Notes: generated by a model not told the origin, from the letters alone. A DNA stretch of 64,000 bases from Cyclobacterium xiamenense (GCF_009467825.1 NZ_WIOK01000013.1:83878-147877), one strand, 5' to 3'; positions 45,759-55,003 are shown, numbered from the stretch's first letter. Made by a program: numbers and translations.

Positions 45759-47117
45759 ATGAATAAATTAACAAAAATCAACCGAAGGAAATTTTTAAAC
45801 CGCTCAGCGCTATTGGCATTAACGCCTCCATTGCTTGCGCACTACCCTAATTTTTTTACGAGAAAGAAAAAACTCCGGCATGTTTGTGTAGGAGTAGGGG
45901 GCATGGGCTGGCACGATCTGAATCGCTTCAAATCCCATCCGGAAGTGGAAATCGTCGCCATTTGTGACGTGGACGAAAACCATTTGGCCAGGGCATCGGA
46001 GGCCTTGCCGCAGGCAAAAACCTATACCGATTGGCGAACCTTATTTGCGAATGAAATGGTGAATTTCGATTCCATAAACGTCAGCGTGCCGGACCACAAC
46101 CATTTTCCGATCAGTTACCGCGCCATACAGGCAGGCAAGCACGTGTATTGCCAGAAGCCCATGTGCCACGACGTGGCCGAAATCCGAAAACTCACCGAAG
46201 CCGCCAAAAAAGCAGGCATTGTCAGTCAGCTGGGTACCCAACACGCCTCCGGTAAGGGAGACCGCACCGCTGTGCAATGGATCAAGGAAGGGCATATTGG
46301 AAAAATAAAGCAGGTGTACCTTTGCTCCAACCGGCCCGGCGCCACGGAGGCCTACCGGTTTGAAGGACCCCGCCCGGCGAACGGTGAAAATCCCCCGGCC
46401 CACGTGCATTGGGAGCAATTTATAGGAACAGCCCCCATGCGTCCCTATGCACCCAAAATTTACCATCCTTCCAAATGGAGGGCCTGGCAGGATTTTGGAA
46501 CCGGTTGGTCGGGGGATATCGGCTGCCACATTCTGGATGCTGTCTGGAAAGGAATGGGATTGACTGCTCCCCTTTCGGTGACTGCGCGGGTGCAGGAATC
46601 CTGGGAGCAATCCCCCGCCCGGAGAGCGGATACCTGGCCACAGAGCAATCACATTACCTGGGTGTTTCCCGGCAACGACATGACCGCATCCGATACATTG
46701 ACGGTAGAATGGTTTGACGGGGAGTTTTATCCCCCCGAAGCCGTTCGGGCGTTGTATTCACTGGAAGACTATCCGGCGGAATCGGCCATGCTGATTGGTA
46801 CCGAGGGCGCCCTCTTGATTCCCCATACCAAAATGCCCGTGTTATTGCCGGAGAACAAGTTTCAAGCGGTAGGCAGCCCGGATCTCGAAGAACGCGACCA
46901 TTACCATCATTTTGCAGATGCCTGCCTGGGCAAGGTGAAGACCGAAAGCGATTTCGCCGTTTCCGGCCCCATGTCCGAAACGGTGATTTTGGGTACCGTG
47001 GCGATTCGCATGCCCAATACCCTGCTTACCTGGGATGCCCGCCGAATGAAAATCAGCCAACCCGCAGAAGCCAATCGGTACCTTTCCAGAACGTACCGAA
47101 AAGGCTGGAAGGTGTGA
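45759..47117 (+). CDS. Tat-exported Gfo/Idh/MocA-family oxidoreductase
   Basis: 452-residue NAD(P)-dependent sugar oxidoreductase-like protein. The N-terminus has a twin-arginine signal ('KINRRKFLNRSALLALTPPLLA'), meaning export in folded, cofactor-bound form. The Rossmann motif is 'CVGVGGMGWHDLNRF' at about 43-57; 'EIVAICDVDENHL' binds the nucleotide; and the family Lys is in 'HVYCQKPMCHDVAE' near residue 132. Exported relatives include GH109-type enzymes that use bound NAD for glycoside hydrolysis, so this protein could cleave or epimerise the sugar; that is inference. It lies between two terminators, apart from SusCD on one side and sulfatases on the other. Confidence 0.9.
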   Translation: MNKLTKINRRKFLNRSALLALTPPLLAHYPNFFTRKKKLRHVCVGVGGMGWHDLNRFKSHPEVEIVAICDVDENHLARASEALPQAKTYTDWRTLFANEMVNFDSINVSVPDHNHFPISYRAIQAGKHVYCQKPMCHDVAEIRKLTEAAKKAGIVSQLGTQHASGKGDRTAVQWIKEGHIGKIKQVYLCSNRPGATEAYRFEGPRPANGENPPAHVHWEQFIGTAPMRPYAPKIYHPSKWRAWQDFGTGWSGDIGCHILDAVWKGMGLTAPLSVTARVQESWEQSPARRADTWPQSNHITWVFPGNDMTASDTLTVEWFDGEFYPPEAVRALYSLEDYPAESAMLIGTEGALLIPHTKMPVLLPENKFQAVGSPDLEERDHYHHFADACLGKVKTESDFAVSGPMSETVILGTVAIRMPNTLLTWDARRMKISQPAEANRYLSRTYRKGWKV

Positions 47118-47159
47118 TATAATTCGGTCAAAAAATTTCCTAAATTTTTATCGAAGAAC

Positions 47160-47206
47160 AGTCAGGGCCGGTTTTACCAAGACATCCGGTCCTGGCTTTT
47201 TCTTTT
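47160..47206 (+). terminator. strong intrinsic terminator after the oxidoreductase gene
   Basis: Twelve-base arms (47160-47171 and 47186-47197, core CCGG/CCGG with two G-T pairs) are followed by TTTTTCTTTT. Confidence 0.85.
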
Positions 47207-47348
47207 CCCGGCAACTCTGCAAGAGGTTTTCGACGCCTACAGGATCGAAAATGTGCCCTATTCGCATAAAAACAGGTTGTACAACGGCAATTTGAAAAAT
47301 TATTCAGTAATTTAGGAATCGTGCTCAAATGACCTGTCCCGGCCCCCT

Positions 47349-48701
47349 ATGCGTTATAAAATATTCTTCCTGGTACTGCCGTTTCTTTACTCCATTCATT
47401 TGGCAGGACAATCCATACCCTCCGAAAAACCGAATATTCTTATTATTTTAACCGATGATCAGGGGTATCACGACGTGTCCTACTACGGAACGAAGGACAT
47501 CCGAACGCCCCATATCGATGCGCTCCGTGCAGACGGTATGCGGCTGGATAATTTCTACACCAACTCCCCGGTATGTGCCCCTACCCGGGCTTCCCTGATG
47601 TCGGGCCGCTATCCCGATCGGGTGGGAGTGCCTGGGCTGATTCGCTCGATTCCGGATAATACCTGGGGATACCTGGACCCCAAAGCCAAACTTCTCCCGG
47701 CGCTGCTACGGGAAAAAGGCTACCATACCGCCCATGTGGGCAAATGGAACCTGGGCCTGGAAACACCCAACCTGCCCAATGAACGGGGATTTGATTATTT
47801 TCATGGCTGGTTGGAAGACATGATGGACGACTACTGGACGCACCGCCGGCACGGGAGAAATTACCTGCGGCTCAACAAATCCAGCATCGAGGCGGAAGGC
47901 CACGCCACCGACCTGTTTACCCAATGGTCCGTCGATTACATTCAGTCAAGGAAGGATGCCGAATCACCTTTTTTTCTATACCTGGCCTACAATGCCCCCC
48001 ATTTTCCGGTACAGCCCCCCGAAGAATGGCTGGAAAAGGTAAAACGCAGGGAACCCGGCCTATCCGATACCCGGGCCGAACTGCTGGCCTTTATCGAACA
48101 CATGGACGAGGGAATCGGGCAAGTGGTGCAGGCGCTTAAGGAAACCGGACAGTACGAAAACACGCTCATCATCTTCACCAGCGATAACGGCGGGCATTTG
48201 CCAAGTCAGGCAAACAATGGGCCTTTGCGGGACGGAAAACAAAGCATGTACGAAGGGGGATTAAAGGTGCCGGCGCTTATTTCCTGGCCGGGGCATATCC
48301 AGGCAGGGTCGGTATCCGCGCAGGTAAACCTGACCATGGATGTATTGCCCACACTGGCCGAACTGGTGGAGGCAAGCCTACCCGAATCGATAGACGGGCG
48401 TAGTTTTTTGCCAATGCTGCTGGGCAAACAGATGCCTGCCAGCGATCGTCCGTTGTATTTTGTCCGAAGGGAAGGAGGAACCCGCTACGGTGGGAAAGCC
48501 TACCATGCCCTGCGGCTGGGGGACTGGAAACTGTTGCAGAATAGCCCGTATCAGCCGATGGAATTGTACCACCTGAAAGAAGATCCGCTGGAACAAACGA
48601 ATCGCATCGAAGAAGAGCCGGAAGGCTACCAGGAATTGCACCGATTGCTACGGCTCCAGATTCAGGAAAGTGGAAAAGTCCCCTGGCAGCGCCCGGATTG
48701 A
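47349..48701 (+). CDS. S1-family sulfatase, exported
   Basis: 450 residues. Signal peptide 'MRYKIFFLVLPFLYSIHLAGQ'. The metal-site opening is 'ILIILTDDQGYHD', the formylglycine motif is 'CAPTR' with Cys76, then 'AHVGKWNLG' and 'IFTSDNGGHLPSQ'. The Asn in GKWNLG replaces the more usual His. First of three sulfatases in a row (36 and 58 bases apart) that probably form one transcript beginning after the upstream terminator. Confidence 0.94.
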   Translation: MRYKIFFLVLPFLYSIHLAGQSIPSEKPNILIILTDDQGYHDVSYYGTKDIRTPHIDALRADGMRLDNFYTNSPVCAPTRASLMSGRYPDRVGVPGLIRSIPDNTWGYLDPKAKLLPALLREKGYHTAHVGKWNLGLETPNLPNERGFDYFHGWLEDMMDDYWTHRRHGRNYLRLNKSSIEAEGHATDLFTQWSVDYIQSRKDAESPFFLYLAYNAPHFPVQPPEEWLEKVKRREPGLSDTRAELLAFIEHMDEGIGQVVQALKETGQYENTLIIFTSDNGGHLPSQANNGPLRDGKQSMYEGGLKVPALISWPGHIQAGSVSAQVNLTMDVLPTLAELVEASLPESIDGRSFLPMLLGKQMPASDRPLYFVRREGGTRYGGKAYHALRLGDWKLLQNSPYQPMELYHLKEDPLEQTNRIEEEPEGYQELHRLLRLQIQESGKVPWQRPD

Positions 48702-48737
48702 TAGGATAGCAGCTAAAACCCAAAAAACACATATACC

Positions 48738-50177
48738 ATGAAGTCAATTTTAGTAAATGTACTACCCCTTGCGCTAATCCTTTTTTACGGCATCGTGCCC
48801 TCAATGGCAACTTCCGACCGGCTAAAAAACGATCCGCCCAATATCATCGTTATCTTTGCCGACGACCTGGGCTACGGGGATTTGGGGGTTTTTGGACACC
48901 CGACCATCCACACCCCTAACCTGGACCGCATGGCTTTTGAAGGGCAAAAGTGGACCAACTTTTACGTGGCGGCCCCCGTCTGTACGCCCAGCAGGGCCGG
49001 GTTGCTTACCGGCAGATTGCCCATTCGCTCCGGCATGGCCAGCGATCGGCGGCGGGTGTTGTTCCCGGATTCGAAAGGAGGCTTGCCCCAATCGGAAATT
49101 ACCATTGCCCGGGCTCTAAAGGGTACCGGCTACCGTACCGCAGCTATCGGAAAATGGCACTTGGGGCATTCATTTCCTCATTTGCCCACGGATCATGGTT
49201 TTGACAGCTATTTTGGCATCCCCTATTCCAACGATATGGACAAGGTAGAGAAAACGGATCACTTTACCTTGGCCGATCAGGAACGCTACCAGGCATACAA
49301 TGTTCCCTTATTGCGAGACAAGGAAATAATCGAACGTCCAACGGACCAGCGAACCATCACCCGCCGATATACCGAAGAGGCGGTGAATAAAATCAATGAA
49401 TTCGGAGAGGATCCGTTCTTTATCTACCTGGCGCATAACCTGCCCCATATTCCGCTGTTCCGCTCGGCGGAGTTCCGGGAGCAATCCCTGGCTGGCATTT
49501 ACGGAGACGTGATCGAGGAAATCGATTGGTCGGTGGGACAAATTTTGGAGGCCTTGAAAGAAGCGGGCGTGGCCGAGAATACCCTGGTGGTCTTTACCTC
49601 TGATAACGGCCCCTGGCACACCTTCCGAACCCATGGGGGTACGGCCGGGCTGCTGAGAGGAGCAAAAGGAGGCACCTTTGAAGGGGGGATGCGGGAGCCC
49701 ACGGTTTTCTGGTGGCCGGCAGGCATCAAACCGGGTGTCGTACGGGACATGGCCACTACGATGGATTTGCTGCCTACCTTCTGTGCCTTGTCCGGCACCG
49801 AATTGCCGGATGACCGGGTGTACGATGGCTACGACCTCAGTCCGTTGCTTCGGGGTACGGGTAAAAGCGGTCGGGAGACGGTGTTTTATTACCGGGGTCA
49901 GCAGGTTTATGCGGTTCGTAAGGGGGATTACAAGGCACATTTTATCACCCAACTGGAATACGGAAATCCTACGGCACATCCGGTAACCCGCCCGGAAGTG
50001 ACTGTGGAAAATACGCCCACGGTATTGGATACACCGCTGCTGTACAATGTCAACGTAGACCCCGGTGAGCGCTTCAATATAGCCGATGCACATCCCGAGA
50101 TCATCGCTGAAATCAGAGCGGTCATGGAAGCACACAAGGCGGGTGTCGTACCGGTAGAAAATCAACTGGAAAAATAG
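48738..50177 (+). CDS. S1-family sulfatase, exported (arylsulfatase A-like)
   Basis: 479 residues with a signal peptide ending near 'PSMATS'. 'IIVIFADDLGYGDLGVFGHPTIHTP' opens the catalytic domain; the formylglycine motif is 'CTPSR' with Cys82, followed by the extended 'AGLLTGRLPIRSGM'; 'AIGKWHLGH' and 'VFTSDNGPWHTF' complete the site. This sequence type resembles arylsulfatase A/GalNAc-6-sulfatase-like S1 enzymes. Its divergence from the two neighbouring sulfatases suggests that each removes sulfate from a different position. Confidence 0.95.
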   Translation: MKSILVNVLPLALILFYGIVPSMATSDRLKNDPPNIIVIFADDLGYGDLGVFGHPTIHTPNLDRMAFEGQKWTNFYVAAPVCTPSRAGLLTGRLPIRSGMASDRRRVLFPDSKGGLPQSEITIARALKGTGYRTAAIGKWHLGHSFPHLPTDHGFDSYFGIPYSNDMDKVEKTDHFTLADQERYQAYNVPLLRDKEIIERPTDQRTITRRYTEEAVNKINEFGEDPFFIYLAHNLPHIPLFRSAEFREQSLAGIYGDVIEEIDWSVGQILEALKEAGVAENTLVVFTSDNGPWHTFRTHGGTAGLLRGAKGGTFEGGMREPTVFWWPAGIKPGVVRDMATTMDLLPTFCALSGTELPDDRVYDGYDLSPLLRGTGKSGRETVFYYRGQQVYAVRKGDYKAHFITQLEYGNPTAHPVTRPEVTVENTPTVLDTPLLYNVNVDPGERFNIADAHPEIIAEIRAVMEAHKAGVVPVENQLEK

Positions 50178-50235
50178 CCCACAATCTGCAGAAAACGGGA
50201 AAATGCGTCGATCATCCATAAAAAAAGATACGTAC

Positions 50236-52017
50236 ATGAAGGGGAAAACGATTTACTTCCGATTGCTGGCGGCATTCGCATTGGTGCTAGCTGACGAAAA
50301 TAAGGGGCTGGCATTTCAAGCGCCCGAGCGCCCAAACGTGATTCTGATTATCACCGATGACCAAGGTTACGGGGATCTGGGTATTCACGGCAATCCCCAT
50401 GTTCAAACGCCCGTTTTGGACCAGCTAGGTAGGGAAAGTGTGCGCTTGACCAACTTTTACGTGTCACCGGTTTGCGCGCCTACGCGCTCCAGTCTGATGA
50501 CAGGCCGGTATTCCCTGCGTACCGGTGTGCGGGATACCTATAACGGCGGAGCCACCATGGCTACCGAAGAAGTAACCCTTGCCGAGACGCTGCAGTCGGC
50601 TGGCTACCGAACGGGTATTTTTGGAAAATGGCATTTGGGTGACAATTACCCCTTCCGTCCCGGCGACCAGGGTTTTGAGGAATCCCTGATTCACCTTTCC
50701 GGTGGCATGGGGCAGCCGGGAGATTTTACCACGTATTTTCAAGGAGACCGTAGTTATTTCGATCCTGTTCTTTGGTACAACGGGGAGCAAAAGGCCTTTC
50801 AGGGCTATTGTTCGGATATTTTCACCACGGAGGCCTTGACCTTTATCGAAAAAAAGGCAGCGGAGCCGTTTTTCCTCTACCTTTCATTCAATGCTCCCCA
50901 CACCCCCCTGCAGGTTCCGGACAAGTATTATGAACGGTACAAGGACCTGGATCCCTCGGCCGGATTTGACGAAGACGGCCGTCCTTTTCCGGAAATGAGC
51001 GAACGGGACAAAGAAGCTGCCCGAAAAGTCTATGCCATGGTATCCAATATCGACGATAACGTGGGAAGGGTACTGAATAAGTTGGAAGAACTGGATATTG
51101 CGGAGAATACGGTTGTGATCTTTATGACCGACAACGGTCCCCAGCAGGCCCGCTACGTGGGGGGGATGCGTGGTAGAAAAGGAAGTGTATTCCGGGGAGG
51201 GGTACGCGTACCGTTTTTTCTCCGGTTACCGGATCGACTGGAAGGCAATAGGGACATTTCCACCAGCCTGGCCCATATCGACGTGCTGCCCACGCTCGCT
51301 GACCTATGCGGGGCGTCCCTTCCGACAGACCGGAAAATTGACGGCAAAAGCTTCGTTCCCTTGCTGCAGGGAAGGGATGTGGTCGGCTTTGACGAAAGGT
51401 CCTTGTTCTTTTACTGGACCCGGAGGTACCCCGAATTGTACACCAATGTGGCCCTGCAAAAGGGAAAGTATAAGTTGGTCGGGAATACCGATTTTGATGC
51501 GGAGGTGGGGGAGTTTGACCTGTTTGATCTGAAGGAAGATCCCTACGAATTAAACTCGATCGTGGAAGCGAATAAACCGGTTGCGCGAGCACTGAAATCC
51601 GAAATGGATGCGATGATAGCCGATTTGACGCAATCTCCCCACCTCAACCAGGCCCAGCGGGTAATCATCGGCAGCGAGCAGGAAAACCCGGTTTACCTCA
51701 ACCGCAACGATGCCGGTGGGGAGCGCGGCATTTGGACCCAGGAAGAGGTATTTGGCATGTGGAAGGTCAAGACCCTGGAGGGGAGGTATAACATTCGCTT
51801 CAAATTTATCAAACCCCTGGAAACCAAGGGAAAAATGGTGCTGGAAACCAATTCGGTAATTATTCAGGAGCAAATCGAAGCAGTACCTACCGACGAAATT
51901 ACGTTGGAGAACGTCTTTTTGCCCGAAATGGAAGTAGACCTGATTCCCCACTATGTGACGGAAGGAAGAAGTATTTTTCCGCTATGGATGGAGTTGGAAA
52001 AGATGACTGATCCATGA
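50236..52017 (+). CDS. S1-family sulfatase with a C-terminal beta-domain extension, exported
   Basis: The catalytic part has 'VILIITDDQGYGDLG', the formylglycine motif 'CAPTR' (Cys80 when counted from this start), 'IFGKWHLGDN' and 'IFMTDNGPQQARY'. I chose the ATG at 50236 because it begins a signal peptide directly (MKGKTIYFRLLAAFALVLA); an ATG 33 bases upstream would add a charged, unusual lead. About 115 residues follow the normal end of the catalytic domain ('VIIGSEQENPVYLNRND...IWTQEEVFGMWKVKTLEGRYNI'); they look like a beta-sandwich and are known from some S1 subfamilies. It is the last gene before a repeat array and lies in convergent orientation to the next gene. Confidence 0.93.
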   Translation: MKGKTIYFRLLAAFALVLADENKGLAFQAPERPNVILIITDDQGYGDLGIHGNPHVQTPVLDQLGRESVRLTNFYVSPVCAPTRSSLMTGRYSLRTGVRDTYNGGATMATEEVTLAETLQSAGYRTGIFGKWHLGDNYPFRPGDQGFEESLIHLSGGMGQPGDFTTYFQGDRSYFDPVLWYNGEQKAFQGYCSDIFTTEALTFIEKKAAEPFFLYLSFNAPHTPLQVPDKYYERYKDLDPSAGFDEDGRPFPEMSERDKEAARKVYAMVSNIDDNVGRVLNKLEELDIAENTVVIFMTDNGPQQARYVGGMRGRKGSVFRGGVRVPFFLRLPDRLEGNRDISTSLAHIDVLPTLADLCGASLPTDRKIDGKSFVPLLQGRDVVGFDERSLFFYWTRRYPELYTNVALQKGKYKLVGNTDFDAEVGEFDLFDLKEDPYELNSIVEANKPVARALKSEMDAMIADLTQSPHLNQAQRVIIGSEQENPVYLNRNDAGGERGIWTQEEVFGMWKVKTLEGRYNIRFKFIKPLETKGKMVLETNSVIIQEQIEAVPTDEITLENVFLPEMEVDLIPHYVTEGRSIFPLWMELEKMTDP

Positions 52018-52060
52018 AATCTGGCACGAGAGTGGTATTTTTATTGGGGGAAGTATTCAC

Positions 52061-53000
52061 TCAGTAAAAGCAGGCCTGTAGGGCCTGAACAACACTAACC
52101 GTGGGTGCAGCCCACGGAAAAAGCAAATAAAAAAGTACCTCCAAGCCAGGATGGGGTTGAACCTTACGTTGATGTTTTTTTACGATCAAATATTCTTGCT
52201 GCTACACCGGCATTTCGAAGCTGATGGCATAGGAGAGCTTATCTCCGGATAGGACAGTTGGTTTGCGGTACCTTGTTCAACCCACTCCGGGGTTGGGGGC
52301 AGGATAGACCGGCTCGTGATCCCCGGGTTTCGCCCGGGGTTATTGGTATTGAAGCCTTTCAGGCTTCGGAGTTGAGTACGGCTTGTTTCTTGAGAAGTAA
52401 TTTGGTACGTCATTAACATATTGTTGGACCAAATGAACAGTAATTTTAGTAGGTATCAAATAAGACTGTTGATGCTTTTCTCAGTAAAAGCAGGCCTGAA
52501 GGGCCTGAACAATACTAACCATGGGTGCCGCCCACGGAAAAGGAAACAAAGAAGTACCTCCAACCCCGGATGGGGTTGAACCTTACGTTGATGTCTTTTT
52601 ACGATCAAATATTCTTGCTGCTACACCGGCATTTCGAAGCTGATGGCATAGGAGAGCTTATCTCTGGATAGGACAGTTGGTTTGCGGTACCTTATTCAAC
52701 CCACTCTGGGGTTGGAGGCAGGATAGACCGGCTCATGATTCCCGGGTTTCGCCCGGGGTTATTGGTATTGAAGCCCTTCAGGCTTCGGAGTTGAGTACGG
52801 CTTGTTTCTTGGGAAGTAATTTGGTACGTCATTAACATATGGTTGGACCAAATGAACAGTAATTTTAGTAGGTATCAAATAAGACTGTTGATGCTTTTCT
52901 CAGTAAAAGCAGGCCTGAAGGGCCTGAACAATACTAACCGTGGGTGCCGCCCACGGAAAAAGCAAATAAAAAAGTATCTCCAACCCCGGAAGGGGTTGAA
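52061..53000 (+). repeat. tandem array of 420-bp units built from inverted three-hairpin modules
   Basis: Unit 1 (52061-52480) and unit 2 (52481-52899) are nearly identical, and unit 3 (52900-53000) is cut after the first module. Each unit starts with a module of three stem-loops (AGGCC/GGCCT, CCGTGGG/CCCACGG, CAACCCC/GGGGTTG) and ends with a related module in opposite orientation (CAACCC/GGGTTG, CCCCGGG/CCCGGGG, GAAGCC/GGCTTC), about 100 bases of unique sequence lying between. It fills the space between two convergent genes. It has no coding potential and no CRISPR-like spacing. Confidence 0.9.
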
Positions 53001-53089
53001 TCTGAATTGCACGCATTGTAAGAATAGCTCTTTTTTAGATTGAGGGGTCATACCATCCATTCCATATCAGTAGTGGAAAACTCGCTGGC

Positions 53090-53180
53090 TGTAGTATCCC
53101 CGACACCTTTCCATCAAGATCTTTTTTTAACATCGCAATCGGAAAAAGGCCAGCTGCAACGGCCATGAACGAATCAGAAA
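53090..53180 (+). repeat. diverged hairpin repeat, left copy
   Basis: Aligns with 54847-54937 over about 90 bases: 'tgtagtatccccgacacc' matches 'tgtagcatccacgacacc', followed by 'gcaatcggaaaaaggcca' against 'gcaattgttaaaaggtca'. The start can fold as a short stem. The two copies flank the minus-strand glycosidase gene in direct orientation. Confidence 0.55.
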
Positions 53181-53236
53181 ACGAAAGAGTTAACCAATGA
53201 GCAGCGCAGATTCATTGACAAACGATTTTCGCACCC

Positions 53237-54382
53237 TTAGCTTTCCGTCTCCCAGCGCAACCGACACAGTTGGGTGCCCAAGGCCGGGTTGTGGTTGGAG
53301 GACAGGAACTCCTCCCCACCCACCTCATATATTTCCGGAGCGGCGCAGGGAATTTGTCCCAGGTATTTACGCGTGGCAGAGGCATCCTCCCTGCCAAAGT
53401 CCAGGGGATCGTCACTTCGGAACACATGGGTAATCGCCTGCACATAGTTTTGGGTCCGGAAAAGGTAATAATAGCCCTCCCGGTACACCACGTGTGGGCA
53501 TTCGATTTCCCACCAATTGCTGCCGTACTGCCTTGCCCGGTGTACCAGTTGGTAGTTGGACCAATGGAGCAGGTCCCGTGAAGTACGAACAAACATCCCG
53601 CCTTTTTCCGGATCCCCGTCCTCCAGGCCGGTATAGTACAGGTGCCAAAGACCGTCTATCTTGATCAGGCAGGGATCCCGTGCCTCTCCCGGACCGGTAA
53701 ATGCCCGGCTTAACCCGTCATCAAAGGCATGTCTGCTCCAATGCAGCCCGTCGGGGGAAGTCATGATGCAAATCTGGCATTCGGTGTCAAAGCTTTCGTT
53801 GCGGATTTTTCCCCGGGCCGGAACGCCTTCCCGGTTTCTCCCGGTGCTGTGGCCGCCATAAAACATGTAATAAAGGCCGTTTTCTTTGACGAAAAAAGGG
53901 GATTGGATCCACTCTTCGTTTCCCCATCCGTTAATGCTCTCGCCAAAGGCCTCGTTTGCCCGGATAAACTCGCCGGTGTCTTCCCAAGGGCTGTCGGTTA
54001 GATTTTTGGCTTTCCAATGGTACAGGATTCTTCCCCATCCGGTATGGCGTACACAGCCCCAGAGGTGCCACTGCCCGTCGTTTGCCTGAAAGAGATGGTG
54101 ATCCACCGATTCGTAGTTTAGGAGGTTTCCGTCATCACCCATTTTGACAGGGATTGTATGGCTTCCCTGTGCCGGGGGAGGACCAATCAACCACCAGTCT
54201 TCGTCCAGTACCGGGCGGAGTTTGGTTTTGATAAGGGGCGTGCCGTTCGTTTCAGGTGCTAACCGAAGCAAACTGCTTCCGCTCAGCATTCCGAACGCTC
54301 CGCAATACAGACTGCTTTTAAGGAAGCGCCTGCGGTTGGAGGGCTTTGGTTTGGGGAGGATCGGTTGATGCTTTTTTTTCAC
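53237..54382 (-). CDS. five-bladed beta-propeller glycosidase (GH43/GH32-like), Tat-exported
   Basis: 381 residues, GTG start. The N-terminus has a twin-arginine signal ('SNRRRFLKSSLYCGAFGML'). The body has propeller blades of the GH43/GH32/GH62/GH68 type: 'HHLFQANDGQWHLWG', 'IQSPFFVKENGLYYMFYGG', 'RDPCLIKIDGLWHLYYTG' (Arg-Asp-Pro at 235-237) and 'EIECPHVVYREGYYYLFRT' (Glu-Cys-Pro at 294-296). RDP and ECP match the stabiliser and acid/base motifs of clan GH-J enzymes, but the 'NDPNG' nucleophile motif of GH32 is not present. Activity therefore stays open: arabinofuranosidase, fructanase-like, or a phosphorylase-like propeller. It is isolated, between repeats, and not clearly in an operon. Confidence 0.8.
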   Translation of the reverse strand: MKKKHQPILPKPKPSNRRRFLKSSLYCGAFGMLSGSSLLRLAPETNGTPLIKTKLRPVLDEDWWLIGPPPAQGSHTIPVKMGDDGNLLNYESVDHHLFQANDGQWHLWGCVRHTGWGRILYHWKAKNLTDSPWEDTGEFIRANEAFGESINGWGNEEWIQSPFFVKENGLYYMFYGGHSTGRNREGVPARGKIRNESFDTECQICIMTSPDGLHWSRHAFDDGLSRAFTGPGEARDPCLIKIDGLWHLYYTGLEDGDPEKGGMFVRTSRDLLHWSNYQLVHRARQYGSNWWEIECPHVVYREGYYYLFRTQNYVQAITHVFRSDDPLDFGREDASATRKYLGQIPCAAPEIYEVGGEEFLSSNHNPALGTQLCRLRWETES

Positions 54383-54621
54383 GGAAATCGAAAAGGTTAC
54401 CTAGCTGCTGATTACTCACCCATTTACAAGGGATACGCATGGCTATTGAGAACCAATTTACAACATGTATTTGTTTTTTCCTTTTCAGTAATGAAAGCTT
54501 TTTTACGAAGTTACCTTACAGGTGATCTTGAATCAGTTGGTATTCTTTCGAAGGGTTGAGGGATGGAGCTGGGTAAATCGCTTCGAATCGGGTTGAAAAA
54601 TCTGTGCCTGAAATCCCCCTT

Positions 54622-54643
54622 TCCCTCCGCCGCGGCGGAGGGA
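54622..54643. repeat. perfect 22-base palindrome
   Basis: Arms TCCCTCCGCCG and CGGCGGAGGGA meet without a spacer. It stands out in an otherwise AT-rich gap. Confidence 0.8.
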
Positions 54644-54846
54644 TTTAATTACACTACCAGAAAGCGCTGGCGGTCCACTAGTGCATGTAAATCGACTAGA
54701 CGTTTACCCAATTAAAGCAAAATAGCTACCATTTAAACGGACTGAAAAAATTACTCGTGCATACCGTTATCGGTAAACCGCACGTATCCGAATCCCCTTT
54801 TGTCTGATGGTTTAAGCAAGGGATTATCGGACGGAAATCCCCGCAG

Positions 54847-54937
54847 GGTGTAGCATCCACGACACCCTTCTATTTTGAGAACATACTTCAGCAACGCAAT
54901 TGTTAAAAGGTCATTTGCAATGGCTAAAAACTAGCCA
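54847..54937 (+). repeat. diverged hairpin repeat, right copy
   Basis: Counterpart of 53090-53180. The start GGGTGTAG can pair with CGACACCC (one mismatch) around the loop CATCCA, so each copy carries a small REP-like hairpin. Confidence 0.55.
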
Positions 54938-55003
54938 CAAAAGGAAAAGGTCTACAAAATGTAGGGCTCCTCATCTTGTAAAGTAAAACAACCATCTGTT
55001 ATT

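Larger units (their letters stand above)
54383..55003. other. gene-free stretch with a perfect GC-rich palindrome and a hairpin repeat
   Basis: No gene. A perfect 22-base palindrome (54622-54643, centre GCCGCGGC) is flanked by 'ccct' and 'tttaatt'; read in either direction it resembles a terminator or REP hairpin. The right copy of the diverged repeat that flanks the propeller gene lies at 54847-54937. Confidence 0.5.

Noticed and set aside
49308-50237. 309-codon minus-strand open frame opposite a sulfatase
   Set aside because: Shadow of the sulfatase with the CTPSR motif; no protein-like features.
52061-53000. CRISPR array
   Set aside because: The repeats are 420 bases long with internal hairpins, no short repeat-spacer pattern and no cas genes nearby.
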